Source: Oleomonas cavernae (GTDB lineage: Bacteria; Pseudomonadota; Alphaproteobacteria; Zavarziniales; Zavarziniaceae). Taken from it: a stretch of 64,000 bases of DNA. Where the stretch lies: NCBI RefSeq assembly GCF_003590945.1, contig NZ_QYUK01000011.1, positions 3,938,909-4,002,908 on the forward strand. The letters are read 5' to 3'. Shown here piece after piece: positions 28,393-37,050 of the stretch. The position numbers and the translations under genes are program-made. The notes under the pieces were generated by a model. The model was not told the DNA's origin, made no database searches, and worked only from the letters and a program-made list of their open reading frames with translations. Every line of letters starts with the position of its first letter. Position 1 is the first letter of the stretch.

Positions 28393-29322
28393 ATGAAGAG
28401 CACCAAGAAGGTGAAGGAAATCCTTTCGTGGTACGAAAGTGATAATCCCGGCACCAAGGCCAACCTCGCCCGCATCCTCAGCGCGGGGCGCCTGGGCGGC
28501 ACCGGCAAGCTCATCATCCTGCCCGTCGACCAGGGCTTCGAGCACGGCCCGGCGCGCAGCTTCGCGCCCAACCCCGCCGCCTACGACCCGCATTACCATT
28601 TCCAGATCGCCGTCGATGCCGGCCTTTCCGCCTATGCCTCGGTGCTGGGCATGATCGAGGCGGGCGCCGACAGCTTCGCCGGCCAGATCCCGCTGATCCT
28701 CAAGGTCAATTCCTCGAACTCGCTGTCGCGCGCCAAGGAAGCCCCCGACCAGGCGGTGACCGCCACGGTGCATGACGCCCTGCGCCTGGGCTGCTCGGCC
28801 ATCGGCTTCACCATGTATCCCGGCTCGGACCAGATGTTCGAGCAGATGGAAGAGCTGCGCGAGCTGACCGCCGAAGCCAAGTCGGTGGGCTTGGCCGTGG
28901 TGGTCTGGTCCTACCCGCGCGGCGGCGACCTGAGCAAGAACGGCGAGCTGTCGATCGACGTCGGCGCCTATGCCGCGCACATGGCGGCCCTGACCGGCGC
29001 CCACATCATCAAGGTGAAGCTGGCGACCGACTTCATCGAGCAGGGCGAGGCCAAGAAGGTCTACGACAAGTATCCGATCGACCTCTCCACCCAGGCCGCA
29101 CGCGTGAAGCACGTCACCCAGGCCTGCTTTGCCGGCCGCCGCATCGTCGTGTTCTCGGGCGGCGCCGCCAAGTCGGAAGATTCGGTCTATGACGATGCCC
29201 GTGCCATTCGCGACGGCGGCGGCAACGGCTCCATCATCGGCCGCAACACCTTCCAGCGCTCGCGCGAAGATGCGCTCGCCATGCTGGACAAGCTGGTCCG
29301 CATCTACAAGGGCCAGGAGTAA
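28393..29322 (+). CDS. fba: Class I fructose-bisphosphate aldolase (DhnA/FbaB type)
   Basis: The 309-residue protein is a DhnA-type class I aldolase: LIILPVDQGFEHGPARSF, FTMYPGSDQMFEQMEELREL, VVWSYPRGGDLSKN and the Schiff-base lysine region GAHIIKVKLATDF near residue 217, then VVFSGGAAKSEDS and GSIIGRNTFQR for phosphate binding. It splits fructose 1,6-bisphosphate or condenses triose phosphates. A GAGGA ribosome site precedes the ATG. It belongs to the tkt-gap-pgk cluster. Confidence 0.92.
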   Translation: MKSTKKVKEILSWYESDNPGTKANLARILSAGRLGGTGKLIILPVDQGFEHGPARSFAPNPAAYDPHYHFQIAVDAGLSAYASVLGMIEAGADSFAGQIPLILKVNSSNSLSRAKEAPDQAVTATVHDALRLGCSAIGFTMYPGSDQMFEQMEELRELTAEAKSVGLAVVVWSYPRGGDLSKNGELSIDVGAYAAHMAALTGAHIIKVKLATDFIEQGEAKKVYDKYPIDLSTQAARVKHVTQACFAGRRIVVFSGGAAKSEDSVYDDARAIRDGGGNGSIIGRNTFQRSREDALAMLDKLVRIYKGQE

Positions 29323-29328
29323 GCGCGC

Positions 29329-29979
29329 GTGGCAGGCCGTAGTGAAGACGTCGCCCCGGCCTGCCGGCTCTATCTGATCACGCCGCCCGCTTTCGAGCTG
29401 ATCGCCTTCACGCAGACGCTGAAGGCGGCACTCGGCGCGGGCGACGTCGCCTGTATCCAGTTGCGTCTCAAGGACGCCGACGATGACACGGTGCTGCGCG
29501 CGGGCGAGGCCCTGCTGCCGCTGGCCCAGGACGCCGGCGCCGCCTTCCTGGTCAATGACCGGCCGGATCTCGCGCTGAAGCTTGGGGCCGACGGTGCCCA
29601 TGTCGGCCAGGAAGACATGCCCTACAAGGACGCACGCAAGCTGCTGGGGCCTGACCGCATCATTGGTGTCACCTGTCACGACAGCCGGCATATGGCCATG
29701 GAAGCGGGTGAGGCCGGGGCCGACTACGTCGCCTTCGGCGCCTTCTTCCCGACCGCCACCAAGGAGGCCAAGACCCAGGCCTCGCTCGACCTCGTCGCCT
29801 GGTGGGCCGAGGTCATGACCGTGCCCCAGGTCGCGATCGGCGGCATCACGGTCGACAATTGCCGCCCCCTGGTCGCAGCCGGCCCCGACTTCCTGGCCGT
29901 CTGCGCCGGGGTGTGGAACCACCCCGACGGCCCTGCCGCCGCGGTCAAGGCGTTCGAGCGGATCTTCACCAACTCATAG
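29329..29979 (+). CDS. thiE: Thiamine-phosphate synthase
   Basis: The 216-residue TIM-barrel enzyme shows [58 protein letters not shown] and [10 protein letters not shown], which together define ThiE. It joins the HMP pyrophosphate and thiazole phosphate halves of thiamine phosphate. The GTG start has CAGGAG nine bases upstream, overlapping the end of fba, so the two are co-transcribed. Supplying the transketolase cofactor from the same operon makes sense. Confidence 0.9.
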   Translation: MAGRSEDVAPACRLYLITPPAFELIAFTQTLKAALGAGDVACIQLRLKDADDDTVLRAGEALLPLAQDAGAAFLVNDRPDLALKLGADGAHVGQEDMPYKDARKLLGPDRIIGVTCHDSRHMAMEAGEAGADYVAFGAFFPTATKEAKTQASLDLVAWWAEVMTVPQVAIGGITVDNCRPLVAAGPDFLAVCAGVWNHPDGPAAAVKAFERIFTNS

Positions 29980-30029
29980 GGCGGCTTTAGCCGGGCCTGC
30001 CTATCTTCCGGGGACCGTCTGGTTCTCGA

Positions 30030-30308
30030 ATGGTGACTGTCATGCCCGGTACGATGCCGCACCAAGTGGTCGACACCGAAGCCTTCTATGTCCTGCCGGT
30101 CAGCGGCCGTGTGGGCGAGATCCTGGGCCATTTCCGCGGCCTGGCCATCCACGAGCAGGTACGCGACCGCCGCGGCGACCTCTACAGTTTCATGGGGCTG
30201 GCGCCGGTCCTGCCCGACGGCCGCATCGATGTCGAGCACATCGGTCGCGACCAGTGGCTGGTCGACGGCCGCCTGATCTATGTCCGTCAGCCGCGGGGCG
30301 CTGATTAA
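30030..30308 (+). CDS. Hypothetical protein, 92 residues
   Basis: No family is recognised. The small soluble protein reads as mixed alpha/beta with the segments VVDTEAFYVLPVSGRVGEIL and DLYSFMGLAPVLPDGRIDVE. It follows thiE after 50 bases in the same direction and is followed at once by repeat A copy 2. Start choice is uncertain, since other in-frame starts lie a few codons away. Confidence 0.5.
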   Translation: MVTVMPGTMPHQVVDTEAFYVLPVSGRVGEILGHFRGLAIHEQVRDRRGDLYSFMGLAPVLPDGRIDVEHIGRDQWLVDGRLIYVRQPRGAD

Positions 30309-30310
30309 GC

Positions 30311-30454
30311 AGCCCTCTCCGCCGCGTGGCGGGGGAGAGGGAGGGGACCCGTCGCGTCAGCGATGGGGAGGGTGAGGTGGTGGATCGGGCCAGCGCGCAC
30401 CCTATGCCGCCGGCCCACCTCACCCAACCCTCTCCCCCACAGGGCGGAGAGGGC
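30311..30454. repeat. Dispersed palindromic repeat family A, copy 2 (inverted relative to copy 1)
   Basis: This 144-bp element begins AGCCCTCTCCGCCGC and ends CGGAGAGGGCT. Its reverse complement follows copy 1 block by block, including the GGGTTGGGTGAGG and CACCTCACCCTCCCC segments. It fills the gap between the hypothetical gene and the converging flavoprotein gene. Confidence 0.85.
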
Positions 30455-30481
30455 TATCTCGCCGCGATGCCGGCGATTACT

Positions 30482-31099
30482 TCAATAAAGCTCGGTCCTG
30501 GCGTCTTCTTCCAGCATGGTGTCGATCGCCTCGGCCGGGACCGGTAGGTTCATCTGGTCCTTCAACATCTGGCCGAAGCTGGGCAGGGCGCTGCGCGGCA
30601 CGAGTTTCTCGGGGTTCCACAACTCCGAACGTTTCAGGGCCTTGGTGCAGTGGAGATAGGCCTCGCGCACCTCGACCACCAGGACGCTGCGCGGTTGCTT
30701 GCCGTCGACCACGAAGCGGGCCATCAGCGCAGGCGTGGTCACCACCTGGGCGACACCGTTCACCCGCAGCATCTCGTCGATGCCGGGGATGAAGAACAGC
30801 AGGCCCACGGCCGGCGCAACGACGACGTTGCCCAGCGTGTCGAGGCGGTTGTTGCCCGGCCGGTCGGGCATGCCTAAGTGCCGGTCGTCGAGCACGTGGA
30901 CGAAGCCCGGCTCGCCCCCGCGGGGCGAGACGTCGGCCAGGCCGTCGGGCCGGCTGGTGCCGATGCACAGGAAGGGCGACAGGGCGATGAAGCTGCGGCA
31001 GTGCGGGTCGAGGAAGCGCAGTTCCTTTTGATAGACCGCATCCGAGGCCCGGGGGTAGGCCGCGCGCAGGGCATCCTCGCCCGTGATCTCGTCGTTCAT
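30482..31099 (-). CDS. Pyridoxamine-5'-phosphate-oxidase-like FMN flavoprotein
   Basis: The 205-residue protein has the PPOX split-barrel pattern: FIALSPFLCIGTSRPDGLAD, SPRGGEPGFVHVLDD, PDRPGNNRLDTLGNVV and VGLLFFIPGIDEMLRVNG. It resembles the MSMEG_1061-type FMN-dependent flavoproteins of similar length. The substrate is unknown. It converges on repeat A copy 2 and lies 66 bases downstream of the kinase gene on the same strand. Confidence 0.82.
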   Translation of the reverse strand: MNDEITGEDALRAAYPRASDAVYQKELRFLDPHCRSFIALSPFLCIGTSRPDGLADVSPRGGEPGFVHVLDDRHLGMPDRPGNNRLDTLGNVVVAPAVGLLFFIPGIDEMLRVNGVAQVVTTPALMARFVVDGKQPRSVLVVEVREAYLHCTKALKRSELWNPEKLVPRSALPSFGQMLKDQMNLPVPAEAIDTMLEEDARTELY

Positions 31100-31165
31100 G
31101 CCGGCCTCCCGCTGGTCTTTGCCGAAGTCTGCGAACGAACGGCAACGAAGGCAAGCCGGTGATCG

Positions 31166-32343
31166 TCAATTGCTCTTGCGCTGCTCGCCCAGGAAGCCGC
31201 CGCCGGGCCTGGCCGGTTCGGCCGCCGGCGGGGTCGCGGGCGCCGGCGCCGGGGTCGCTGCGGCGGGCGGCGCGGGCGGCGCCGGTGGGGGTGCCGCCGC
31301 CGGGGGGCGGGCGGTGCGACTTCGCCCGGCCCGGCAAACAGACCGGCGATCCGGTCGCGGTAGACCAGGCCGGCGAATACCAGCCCGGCAGCCACGAGGC
31401 CCGTGAGCGCCCAGGGCAGCAGGGCCCGCGCCATCGAGCGCCGCGGCCTGGCCGGTACGCGTCCCGCCGGTATCGTCGCCTCGGCCGCGGCCGGCGGCAG
31501 GGAACTGCGCAGGGATCCGGGCGTGTAGAGGCGCAGGATCACCTCGGACATGGATTGCGGCCGCCGGTCCGGATCGGGCTCCAGCATGGCGGCGATGATC
31601 GGGCGCATCGCCTCAGGCACGCCGCTCAGGTCCGGCACCGCTTGGCGCGCGGCCAGGGCGGTTTCGATGCTGCGGCCCATGTCCAGCTTGCGGCCCAGCA
31701 GGGCGGCCGCCATCACCATCCCCAAGCTGTAGACATCGGTGCGCGCGTCGACCACGCCGTCGAAGCGGCCCAGTTGCTCGGGCGCGATGAAGGACAGCTT
31801 GCCGGCGACCTGGCCGCCCAGCAGCGTGCCTTCGTCGGCGCCGCCGACGCGGGCGATGCCGAAATCGATGATCTTGGGGCGCATCATGTCGCCCCCTTCG
31901 AAGATGATGTTGTCCGGGCTCAGGTCCCGGTGCAGCACGCCCTTGTCGTGGGCGATCTCGAGGCCCGCGGCGACATTGATCGCCATGCGCCGAACATCCT
32001 CGACGCTGAGCGGCTTGGCCGCGATCAGGCGCGACAGCGAGGGCCCGTCGACATATTCCATGACCAGATAGGTGCGGCCGCGCTCGTCGCGGAACAGGCC
32101 GTCATAGGCGACGATCGCTTCCGAGCGGAGCTGGCGCAGGGCCATGGTCTCGCGCCGGAACAGCTCGACCATGGTGGAGGAGCCGGCCAGATCCTGGCGG
32201 ATGATCTTCAGGGCATGCAGCGTGCCCAGTGTTTCATTGCGGGCCCGGTAGACCTCGCCCATGCCGCCGCGGGCGATCAGCGCTTCGATGCGATAGGTGT
32301 TTCCCAGCAGGCTGTCGGGCGGCAGCGTCGTCTCAGTGTCCAT
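31166..32343 (-). CDS. Membrane-anchored Ser/Thr protein kinase (frameshifted in its tail)
   Basis: The kinase domain has the glycine loop ALIARGGMGEVYRAR, the ATP-binding Lys in LHALKIIRQ, the catalytic loop GVLHRDLSPDNIIFE (with Ser where Lys is most common), DFGIARVGG and the SFIAPEQLG activation segment. A basic stretch and one membrane segment (ALLPWALTGLVAAGLVFAGL) follow, then a short periplasmic alanine/proline tail. In the given sequence the tail shifts frame near 31307; one more C in the C-run gives repeated A-P units ending GGGFLGEQRKSN and a stop at 31166. It probably senses an envelope signal and phosphorylates unknown targets. The chosen start is the ATG at 32343. Confidence 0.85.
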
Positions 32344-32430
32344 GGGCCTTGATCTGTCAGGCGGCGGGCGGACCCGAGCATGGCCGCCGCCGCCCATCAG
32401 GGCAAGTGACCTGGACCACTGGAGAGACGA

Positions 32431-33531
32431 TCAAACCGAGCCGGGCAGCAGCATCGAGCGCGGCCGGGCCTTGCCGAAGCTGATCGCATGGCCCGACCAC
32501 AGGGCCCGGCGCAGGGCACCGATCGCCCGGTCCAGCGCGGCGCGGGTGCTGGGGATCATGCCGGTGAAGGTGACGAAGCCGTGCAGCATGTCCGCGTGAT
32601 CCTGCACCTCGACCGGGACACCGGCCGCCCGCAGCCGGTCGGCATAGGCGCGCCCCTCGTCATAAAGCGGATCGAAACCCGCCAGCACGACGGTGGCAGG
32701 CGCCACGCCGTCCAGCCGCTCGGCGTTCAGCGGCGCCAGCAGGGCCAGATCGTCGTCGGTCAGGGTGCCCAGGCACTGGGCCCGGAACCAGTCGGTCAGT
32801 TCCTTTTCCAGGATGAAGCCCTTGGCGTAGAGCCTGGCCGAGCGTGTGTTCATGCGCCCGTCGGTCGCCGGGTAGATCAGCAACTGGTGGCAGGGCGGGG
32901 TGATGCCGGCGTCGCGTGCCATGATCGCCACCATGGCCGACAGCAGGCCGCCCGCGGAATCGCCGCCCACCGCCATCCGGTCGATATCGAAACCCATGGC
33001 CTGGCCATGGGTGACCAGGAAGCGCCAGACCGCGCCCGCGTCGATGGTCGCGGCCGGCATGGGATGTTCCGGCGCCAGGCGGTAGTCGACCGAGAGCACG
33101 GCGCAGCGCGCCTTGTCGGCAAGGTAGCGACAGGTCGAATCGTAACCCTCGACATCGCCCAGGACGAAGCCGCCGCCGTGGAAATAGACCGTGAGCGGCA
33201 AGGGCGTCGACAGGCCCGGCGGGACATAGAGCCGGGCCGCGAGCGGCCCCGCCTCGCCGGGAATGGTCAGGTCCTCGACCATGGCCATGCGCCGGGGCGC
33301 CACGCTGAACGCCTTCATGGCCGTCCGGTACAGGGCCCGGCCCTGGGACGGTGTCAGGCGGTGGATGGGAAACAGGTTGCGCTGGAGGGCCGCGAAGGTC
33401 TGGAGCTGGGGATCGAGGCGCTTGCCTTCGATCACTGCCGGCGAGAGTTGGGCCAGGCGGGTAAGAACGGGGGCTGAAACCAGGCTGAGGCCGCCCATGG
33501 CAAGGCGCTGAAGCGTGACCGCGAGACTCAT
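32431..33531 (-). CDS. Alpha/beta hydrolase of the hormone-sensitive-lipase family
   Basis: The 366-residue esterase-like protein has the oxyanion motif VYFHGGGFVLGDVEGYD, VSVDYRLAPEHPMPAA, the nucleophile elbow VGGDSAGGLLS (Ser), an Asp in GFDPLYDEG and the catalytic His in ADMLHGFV. These are the HSL/GDXG hallmarks. It should hydrolyse short-chain esters in the cytoplasm; the natural substrate is unknown. The ATG at 33531 was chosen over a TTG six codons upstream. Confidence 0.88.
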   Translation of the reverse strand: MSLAVTLQRLAMGGLSLVSAPVLTRLAQLSPAVIEGKRLDPQLQTFAALQRNLFPIHRLTPSQGRALYRTAMKAFSVAPRRMAMVEDLTIPGEAGPLAARLYVPPGLSTPLPLTVYFHGGGFVLGDVEGYDSTCRYLADKARCAVLSVDYRLAPEHPMPAATIDAGAVWRFLVTHGQAMGFDIDRMAVGGDSAGGLLSAMVAIMARDAGITPPCHQLLIYPATDGRMNTRSARLYAKGFILEKELTDWFRAQCLGTLTDDDLALLAPLNAERLDGVAPATVVLAGFDPLYDEGRAYADRLRAAGVPVEVQDHADMLHGFVTFTGMIPSTRAALDRAIGALRRALWSGHAISFGKARPRSMLLPGSV

Positions 33532-33842
33532 GATCGAACACTCGTGCAAGGCGCGTCCCGCGACGGCGGGGCTTCTGACGCCGATGACTCCAGCGTCACC
33601 TTGTCACACCTTCGAAATGATTAATGAGAGCGGTCAAGAGAAGTTTCTGTCGGATGACAAGATTTTCCGTCTTGAAACCGGTAAATCATTGATGACGCGA
33701 CGGAAGGTGCAAAACCGACCTCGGCGGCAACCCTGCAGTCGCGCAGGGGCGACAAACATTGATTCGCATCGATTGCCGAAAGCCTTGATTGAATGTATTG
33801 TAAAACGCACTACATCATCGACTGCCAGCAAGGACTGAAGCG
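33532..33842. other. Intergenic region upstream of the TacAT-like module
   Basis: No gene is supported. The segment is AT-rich from about 33610 onward. A TGTA-N8-TACA dyad at 33799-33814 lies 29 bases before the antitoxin ATG and could be an autoregulatory operator. A second small dyad, CAAGA...TCTTG, lies near 33659-33675. Confidence 0.4.
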
Positions 33843-34139
33843 ATGCCTCGGGCACAAGACAAGAAGGACCATCCGCTTTCCATGCGCCTGCCCGAGGCCG
33901 ACATTGCCCTGATCGACCGGGCGGCGGGGCTCCACGGCCGGTCGCGCACGGATTTCGTGCGCGACGCCGCCGTGCGCGCGGCCGAAGCCGTCCTGATGGA
34001 GACGCTGCCCATCCGCATGAGCGCCGACGGCTTCACGGCTTTCATCGCAGCATTGTCAGGCCCGGCGACGCCCGTGCCGGCATTGGTCGAGGTGTTGCGC
34101 CGTCCCGCCCCCTGGGAACGCCAGACATTACAGGAATAG
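33843..34139 (+). CDS. DUF1778 (TacA-like) antitoxin
   Basis: The 98-residue protein has an N-terminal ribbon-helix-helix (SMRLPEADIALIDRAAGLHG, then RSRTDFVRDAAVRAAEAVL) and a toxin-neutralising C-terminal tail. This matches DUF1778 antitoxins that pair with GNAT toxins. It is followed after 3 bases by the GNAT toxin gene and would repress its own promoter. Confidence 0.85.
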   Translation: MPRAQDKKDHPLSMRLPEADIALIDRAAGLHGRSRTDFVRDAAVRAAEAVLMETLPIRMSADGFTAFIAALSGPATPVPALVEVLRRPAPWERQTLQE

Positions 34140-34142
34140 TCG

Positions 34143-34654
34143 ATGGCGACGCTTGGCGGCCCCGAGCCGCTGACCGCGGCGCACGACGTTGCGGCCTTTT
34201 CCTGCGGCAAGCCTGCCTTGGACAACTGGCTCAAGACCCGGGCGCTTTCCAATCAGCAGAAGGGCTTCACCGCCGTGCTGGTGGTGCACGAGCAAGGGCG
34301 CGTCGTGGGTTACTACGGCCTGGCCCCACGGCGATCGTGCCCGGCATGATGCCCCGGGCCATCCGCACGGGCCAACCGCCGGATCCCGTGCCCTGCCTGC
34401 TGCTGGGGCAACTGGCGACGGACCATGCCTGGCTGGGGCAGGGCATCGGCACCGGCCTGCTCAAGCACGCGCTGACCCGTTGTGTCGCCGCGGCCGGTTT
34501 GATCGGCGGCCGTGCGCTTGTGGTCAACGCGGTCGACGGCGAGGCCGCCGATTTCTGGCGCCGGCGCGGCTTCCTGCCGTCGAAGGACGATCCGATGATC
34601 CTGTTTCGCTCGATGGCCGACATCGCCGCTTCTCTGGCGGCAGCGGGCGGCTAA
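34143..34654 (+). CDS. GNAT acetyltransferase toxin, TacT-like (frameshifted)
   Basis: The N-terminal part (FSCGKPALDNWLKTRALSNQ, then AVLVVHEQGRVVGYYGLAP) and the C-terminal part (MPRAIRTGQPPDPVPCLLLG, then QGIGTGLLKHALTRC and FWRRRGFLPS) are the halves of a TacT-type tRNA-acetylating toxin of about 170 residues. The frame breaks near 34327; one more C in GCCCCACGG gives GLAPTAIVPGMMPRA. If the break were real the toxin would be inactive, because the acetyl-CoA-binding loop would be lost. Its end overlaps the converging GNAT gene by four bases. Confidence 0.8.
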
Positions 34655-35130
34655 CCCGCGATCAGGCGCTCGAAGGCCTCGCCCTCCAGCCAGTGCGCCA
34701 CGATAGGCGTGCGCGAGGCGCCCAGTTTGTCGTAGAAGGCGTGTGCGCGGGCATTGCTGGCCAGCGAGGTCCACCACACCGCTTGCGCCCCCCGCGCCCG
34801 GCCCGCGCGGGCGACCGCCGCGACCAGCGACCGCCCCAGCCCGAAGCCGCGCGCCGCTTGCGTCACGAACAGATCGTTGAGATGGGTCACCCGCATCGTG
34901 CATTTGCCGTCGTAGGCGTCGGAATAGATCGCATAACCGACCAGGTTGCCTTGCGCATCAGCCGCGACGAAGGCCGATGCCGCCGGCGCCTGACCGAACA
35001 GTTGTTCGGCCAGGGCACCGGCATCGACCGTCTCGGCCCTGTCGCCCTCGTATATGTTCAGCGCCCGGATGAGGTCAGCGAGGGCGGCGACGTCGTCCGG
35101 CTGTGCCGGGCGGATGATCGGCTGGGACAC
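34651..35130 (-). CDS. GNAT family N-acetyltransferase
   Basis: The 159-residue enzyme has a GNAT fold: IIRPAQPDDVAALADLIRAL at the N-terminus, the beta4/loop VTHLNDLFVTQAARGFGLGR (acetyl-CoA-binding R-G-x-G-x-G/R) and ARAHFYDKLG-like NARAHAFYDKLGA near the end. The acceptor is unknown. It lies 6 bases downstream of the TumA-like gene and may be co-transcribed with that TA module. Confidence 0.85.
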   Translation of the reverse strand: MSQPIIRPAQPDDVAALADLIRALNIYEGDRAETVDAGALAEQLFGQAPAASAFVAADAQGNLVGYAIYSDAYDGKCTMRVTHLNDLFVTQAARGFGLGRSLVAAVARAGRARGAQAVWWTSLASNARAHAFYDKLGASRTPIVAHWLEGEAFERLIAG

Positions 35131-35136
35131 GATGGG

Positions 35137-35499
35137 TTATGCCGCAGGGGCATCGAGCAGGATCGACGCCTGAATCTCATCATATTCGGCACGCAGCAAA
35201 TCGCCGTCCCGCTCGATCAGCCCAATCGCTTCCAGAGCGATTACATCCTCATAGACCCGCTTGAAGTCACGCTTCAAATCCCTGCCAAGCGCACGGATGC
35301 TTACAGCCGGATGCCGGTGCAGGTGGCGCAGCAATTCATAGCGTTTCTCGGTCATGACGGAGGCAAGGGCAGACCAGGTCAGGAAGGTCACATTGTCCTG
35401 CGCCACCGATGCTTCGCCGCGCTCGGCCCGATGCCATGCCTCGGCAATGCGCCGCGCCGAATCCCTGAGGCTGCCGCCGACGAACACTTGCTTCTTCAT
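35137..35499 (-). CDS. TumA-like winged-helix antitoxin (HVO_A0114 family)
   Basis: The 120-residue protein contains a winged helix with KRYELLRHLHRHPAVSIRAL, GRDLKRDFKRVYEDVIALEA and LGLIERDGDL-like IGLIERDGDLLRAEYDEIQA, as in the HVO_A0114 family that serves as antitoxin to TumE/DUF6516 toxins. Its ATG overlaps the stop of the upstream toxin gene by four bases. It probably binds the dyads upstream of the toxin gene. Confidence 0.8.
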   Translation of the reverse strand: MKKQVFVGGSLRDSARRIAEAWHRAERGEASVAQDNVTFLTWSALASVMTEKRYELLRHLHRHPAVSIRALGRDLKRDFKRVYEDVIALEAIGLIERDGDLLRAEYDEIQASILLDAPAA

Positions 35500-35783
35500 G
35501 GTGCCCTCCGCATGGCTTCCACTTCCGATACGAACCGATCCAGAAGGGCATCGATCGTCGTGAAAACAATCAACTCCTCAGAGCCGCGAACATGGCGATG
35601 ATCGCCTTTGCCGCGTTCATTGTCGTAGCCGAGCACCCGCTCGCCACCGACGACATAAGCCAGTCGATACTTGAACCCGTGCTTGGTCGGCGGCACCGGA
35701 GCCGGCAATCGCCACACCACCATTTCAACCAAACCGCCATCCGGGTAGACCACTCGCTCGCGGATCAGCAGTTCAGCTTTCAT
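35496..35783 (-). CDS. TumE-like toxin (DUF6516 family)
   Basis: The 95-residue protein has the family pattern VVYPDGGLVEMVVWRLP, HGFKYRLAYVVGGERVLGYD and NERGKGDHRHVRG with its charged/His cluster, then a C-terminal helix. It is the first gene of a two-gene operon with the TumA-like antitoxin, toxin first, a reverse order compared with most type II modules. Its start lies only about two bases after the predicted transcription start, so the mRNA may be leaderless. Confidence 0.78.
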   Translation of the reverse strand: MKAELLIRERVVYPDGGLVEMVVWRLPAPVPPTKHGFKYRLAYVVGGERVLGYDNERGKGDHRHVRGSEELIVFTTIDALLDRFVSEVEAMRRAP

Positions 35784-35831
35784 GATGGCGGATTATGCCA
35801 TCAGAACCCGATGGCGTAAAGCGCCATCGGG
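35783..35831 (-). promoter_or_regulatory. TumE/TumA promoter with two operator-like dyads
   Basis: On the minus strand TTTACG (35820-35815), a 17-base spacer and CATAAT (35797-35792) form a sigma-70 promoter. Two dyads share the GATGGC/GCCATC half-site: TGATGGC-N7-GCCATCA at 35783-35803 over the -10 box, and a perfect 10-bp pair CCCGATGGCG/CGCCATCGGG at 35807-35831 over the -35 box. This layout suits autorepression by the antitoxin. Confidence 0.65.
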
Positions 35832-35845
35832 ACCGGTATGAGCAA

Positions 35846-35888
35846 GCTGAAAAAACAAAGCGGCCCGCCGTTGCCGGCGGGCCGCTTT
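35846..35888 (-). terminator. Rho-independent terminator of asd
   Basis: A perfect 14-bp stem (AAAGCGGCCCGCCG and its complement, loop of four) is followed on the minus strand by TTTGTTTTTTC. It begins 26 bases after the asd stop. Confidence 0.9.
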
Positions 35889-35913
35889 GCGCATTTCATG
35901 CGGAAAGTGCCGC

Positions 35914-36948
35914 TCAGGCGGCCTTTTTCAGGTGCCTGGCGACCAGGATCTCGGCGATCTGCACGGCGTTGAGGGCGGCGCCCTTGCGCAGATTGTCCGA
36001 GACGACCCATAAGGCCAGGCCCTTGCCGCCCTCGACCGTGGGGTCGCGGCGGATGCGGCTGATGTAGGTCGCGTATTCGCCGACCGCTTCGAGCGGGGTG
36101 ATGTAGCCGCCGTCTTCGCGCCGGTCGACGACCATGCACCCCGGCGCCTCGCGCAGGATCTCGCGGGCCTGTTCGACGGTGATCGGGTTTTCGAACTCGA
36201 TGTTCACCGATTCCGAATGGCCGACGAAGACCGGCACGCGCACGCAGGTGGCGGTCAGGGCGATGTCGGGATCGAGGATCTTCCGCGTCTCCGCGGTCAT
36301 CTTCCATTCCTCCTTGGTGAACCCGTCGTCCATGAAGCTGTCGATGTGGGGGATCACGTTGAAGGCGATCTGTTTGGTGAACTTCTTGGGCTCCACCCCC
36401 TGGAAGGCGGGATTGTAGAGCGCCTTGGTCTGGTTGAAGAGCTCGTCCATGCCCTTGTTGCCGGCGCCCGAGACCGACTGGTAGGTGGAAACCACCACCC
36501 GCTTGATCTTGGCGAAGTCGTGCAAGGGCTTCAGCGCCACCACGAGCTGCGCGGTCGAGCAGTTGGGGTTGGCGATGATGTTGCGCTTGGCGTAGGCGCG
36601 CAGGGCGTGCGCGTTCACTTCCGGCACGATCAGCGGCACGTCCGGGTCCATGCGGAAATGCGAGGAATTGTCGATCACCACGGCGCCGGCCGCGGCCACC
36701 TTGGGGCCCCACTTGGCCGAAATGGCGCCGCCGGCCGAGAACAGGGCAATGTCGGTGCCGCGGAAGTCGTAATCCTCGAGCGATTTGACGGTGAGGGTAG
36801 TCTCGCCGAAAGTGACCTCGGTGCCGATCGATTTGGGCGACGCGAGCGCCACCACTTCGTCAGCGGGAAACTGACGTTCGGCAAGGATGTTCAACATTTC
36901 ACGGCCGACCTGACCGGTCGCGCCGACGACGGCGACCTTCCAACCCAT
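35914..36948 (-). CDS. asd: Aspartate-semialdehyde dehydrogenase
   Basis: The 344-residue enzyme starts MGWKVAVVGATGQVGREML (NADP-binding loop) and has the active-site cysteine in IIANPNCSTAQLVVALKPLH near residue 130, VVSTYQSVSGAGNKGMDEL and a catalytic His region VFVGHSESVNIEFE. It reduces aspartyl phosphate in the lysine, threonine and methionine pathway. The ATG at 36948 is used; the open frame continues upstream without similarity. It is followed by a strong terminator. Confidence 0.95.
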   Translation of the reverse strand: MGWKVAVVGATGQVGREMLNILAERQFPADEVVALASPKSIGTEVTFGETTLTVKSLEDYDFRGTDIALFSAGGAISAKWGPKVAAAGAVVIDNSSHFRMDPDVPLIVPEVNAHALRAYAKRNIIANPNCSTAQLVVALKPLHDFAKIKRVVVSTYQSVSGAGNKGMDELFNQTKALYNPAFQGVEPKKFTKQIAFNVIPHIDSFMDDGFTKEEWKMTAETRKILDPDIALTATCVRVPVFVGHSESVNIEFENPITVEQAREILREAPGCMVVDRREDGGYITPLEAVGEYATYISRIRRDPTVEGGKGLALWVVSDNLRKGAALNAVQIAEILVARHLKKAA

Positions 36949-37050
36949 CGTTAATTCGTCCTTCTCAAACACCGGCGGCAAAGTCCCCTGGTGCGACCGC
37001 GCACAATACGCCAATCACGCCCACGGGCAAGCCCGGGTGGCGAAAAGCCG

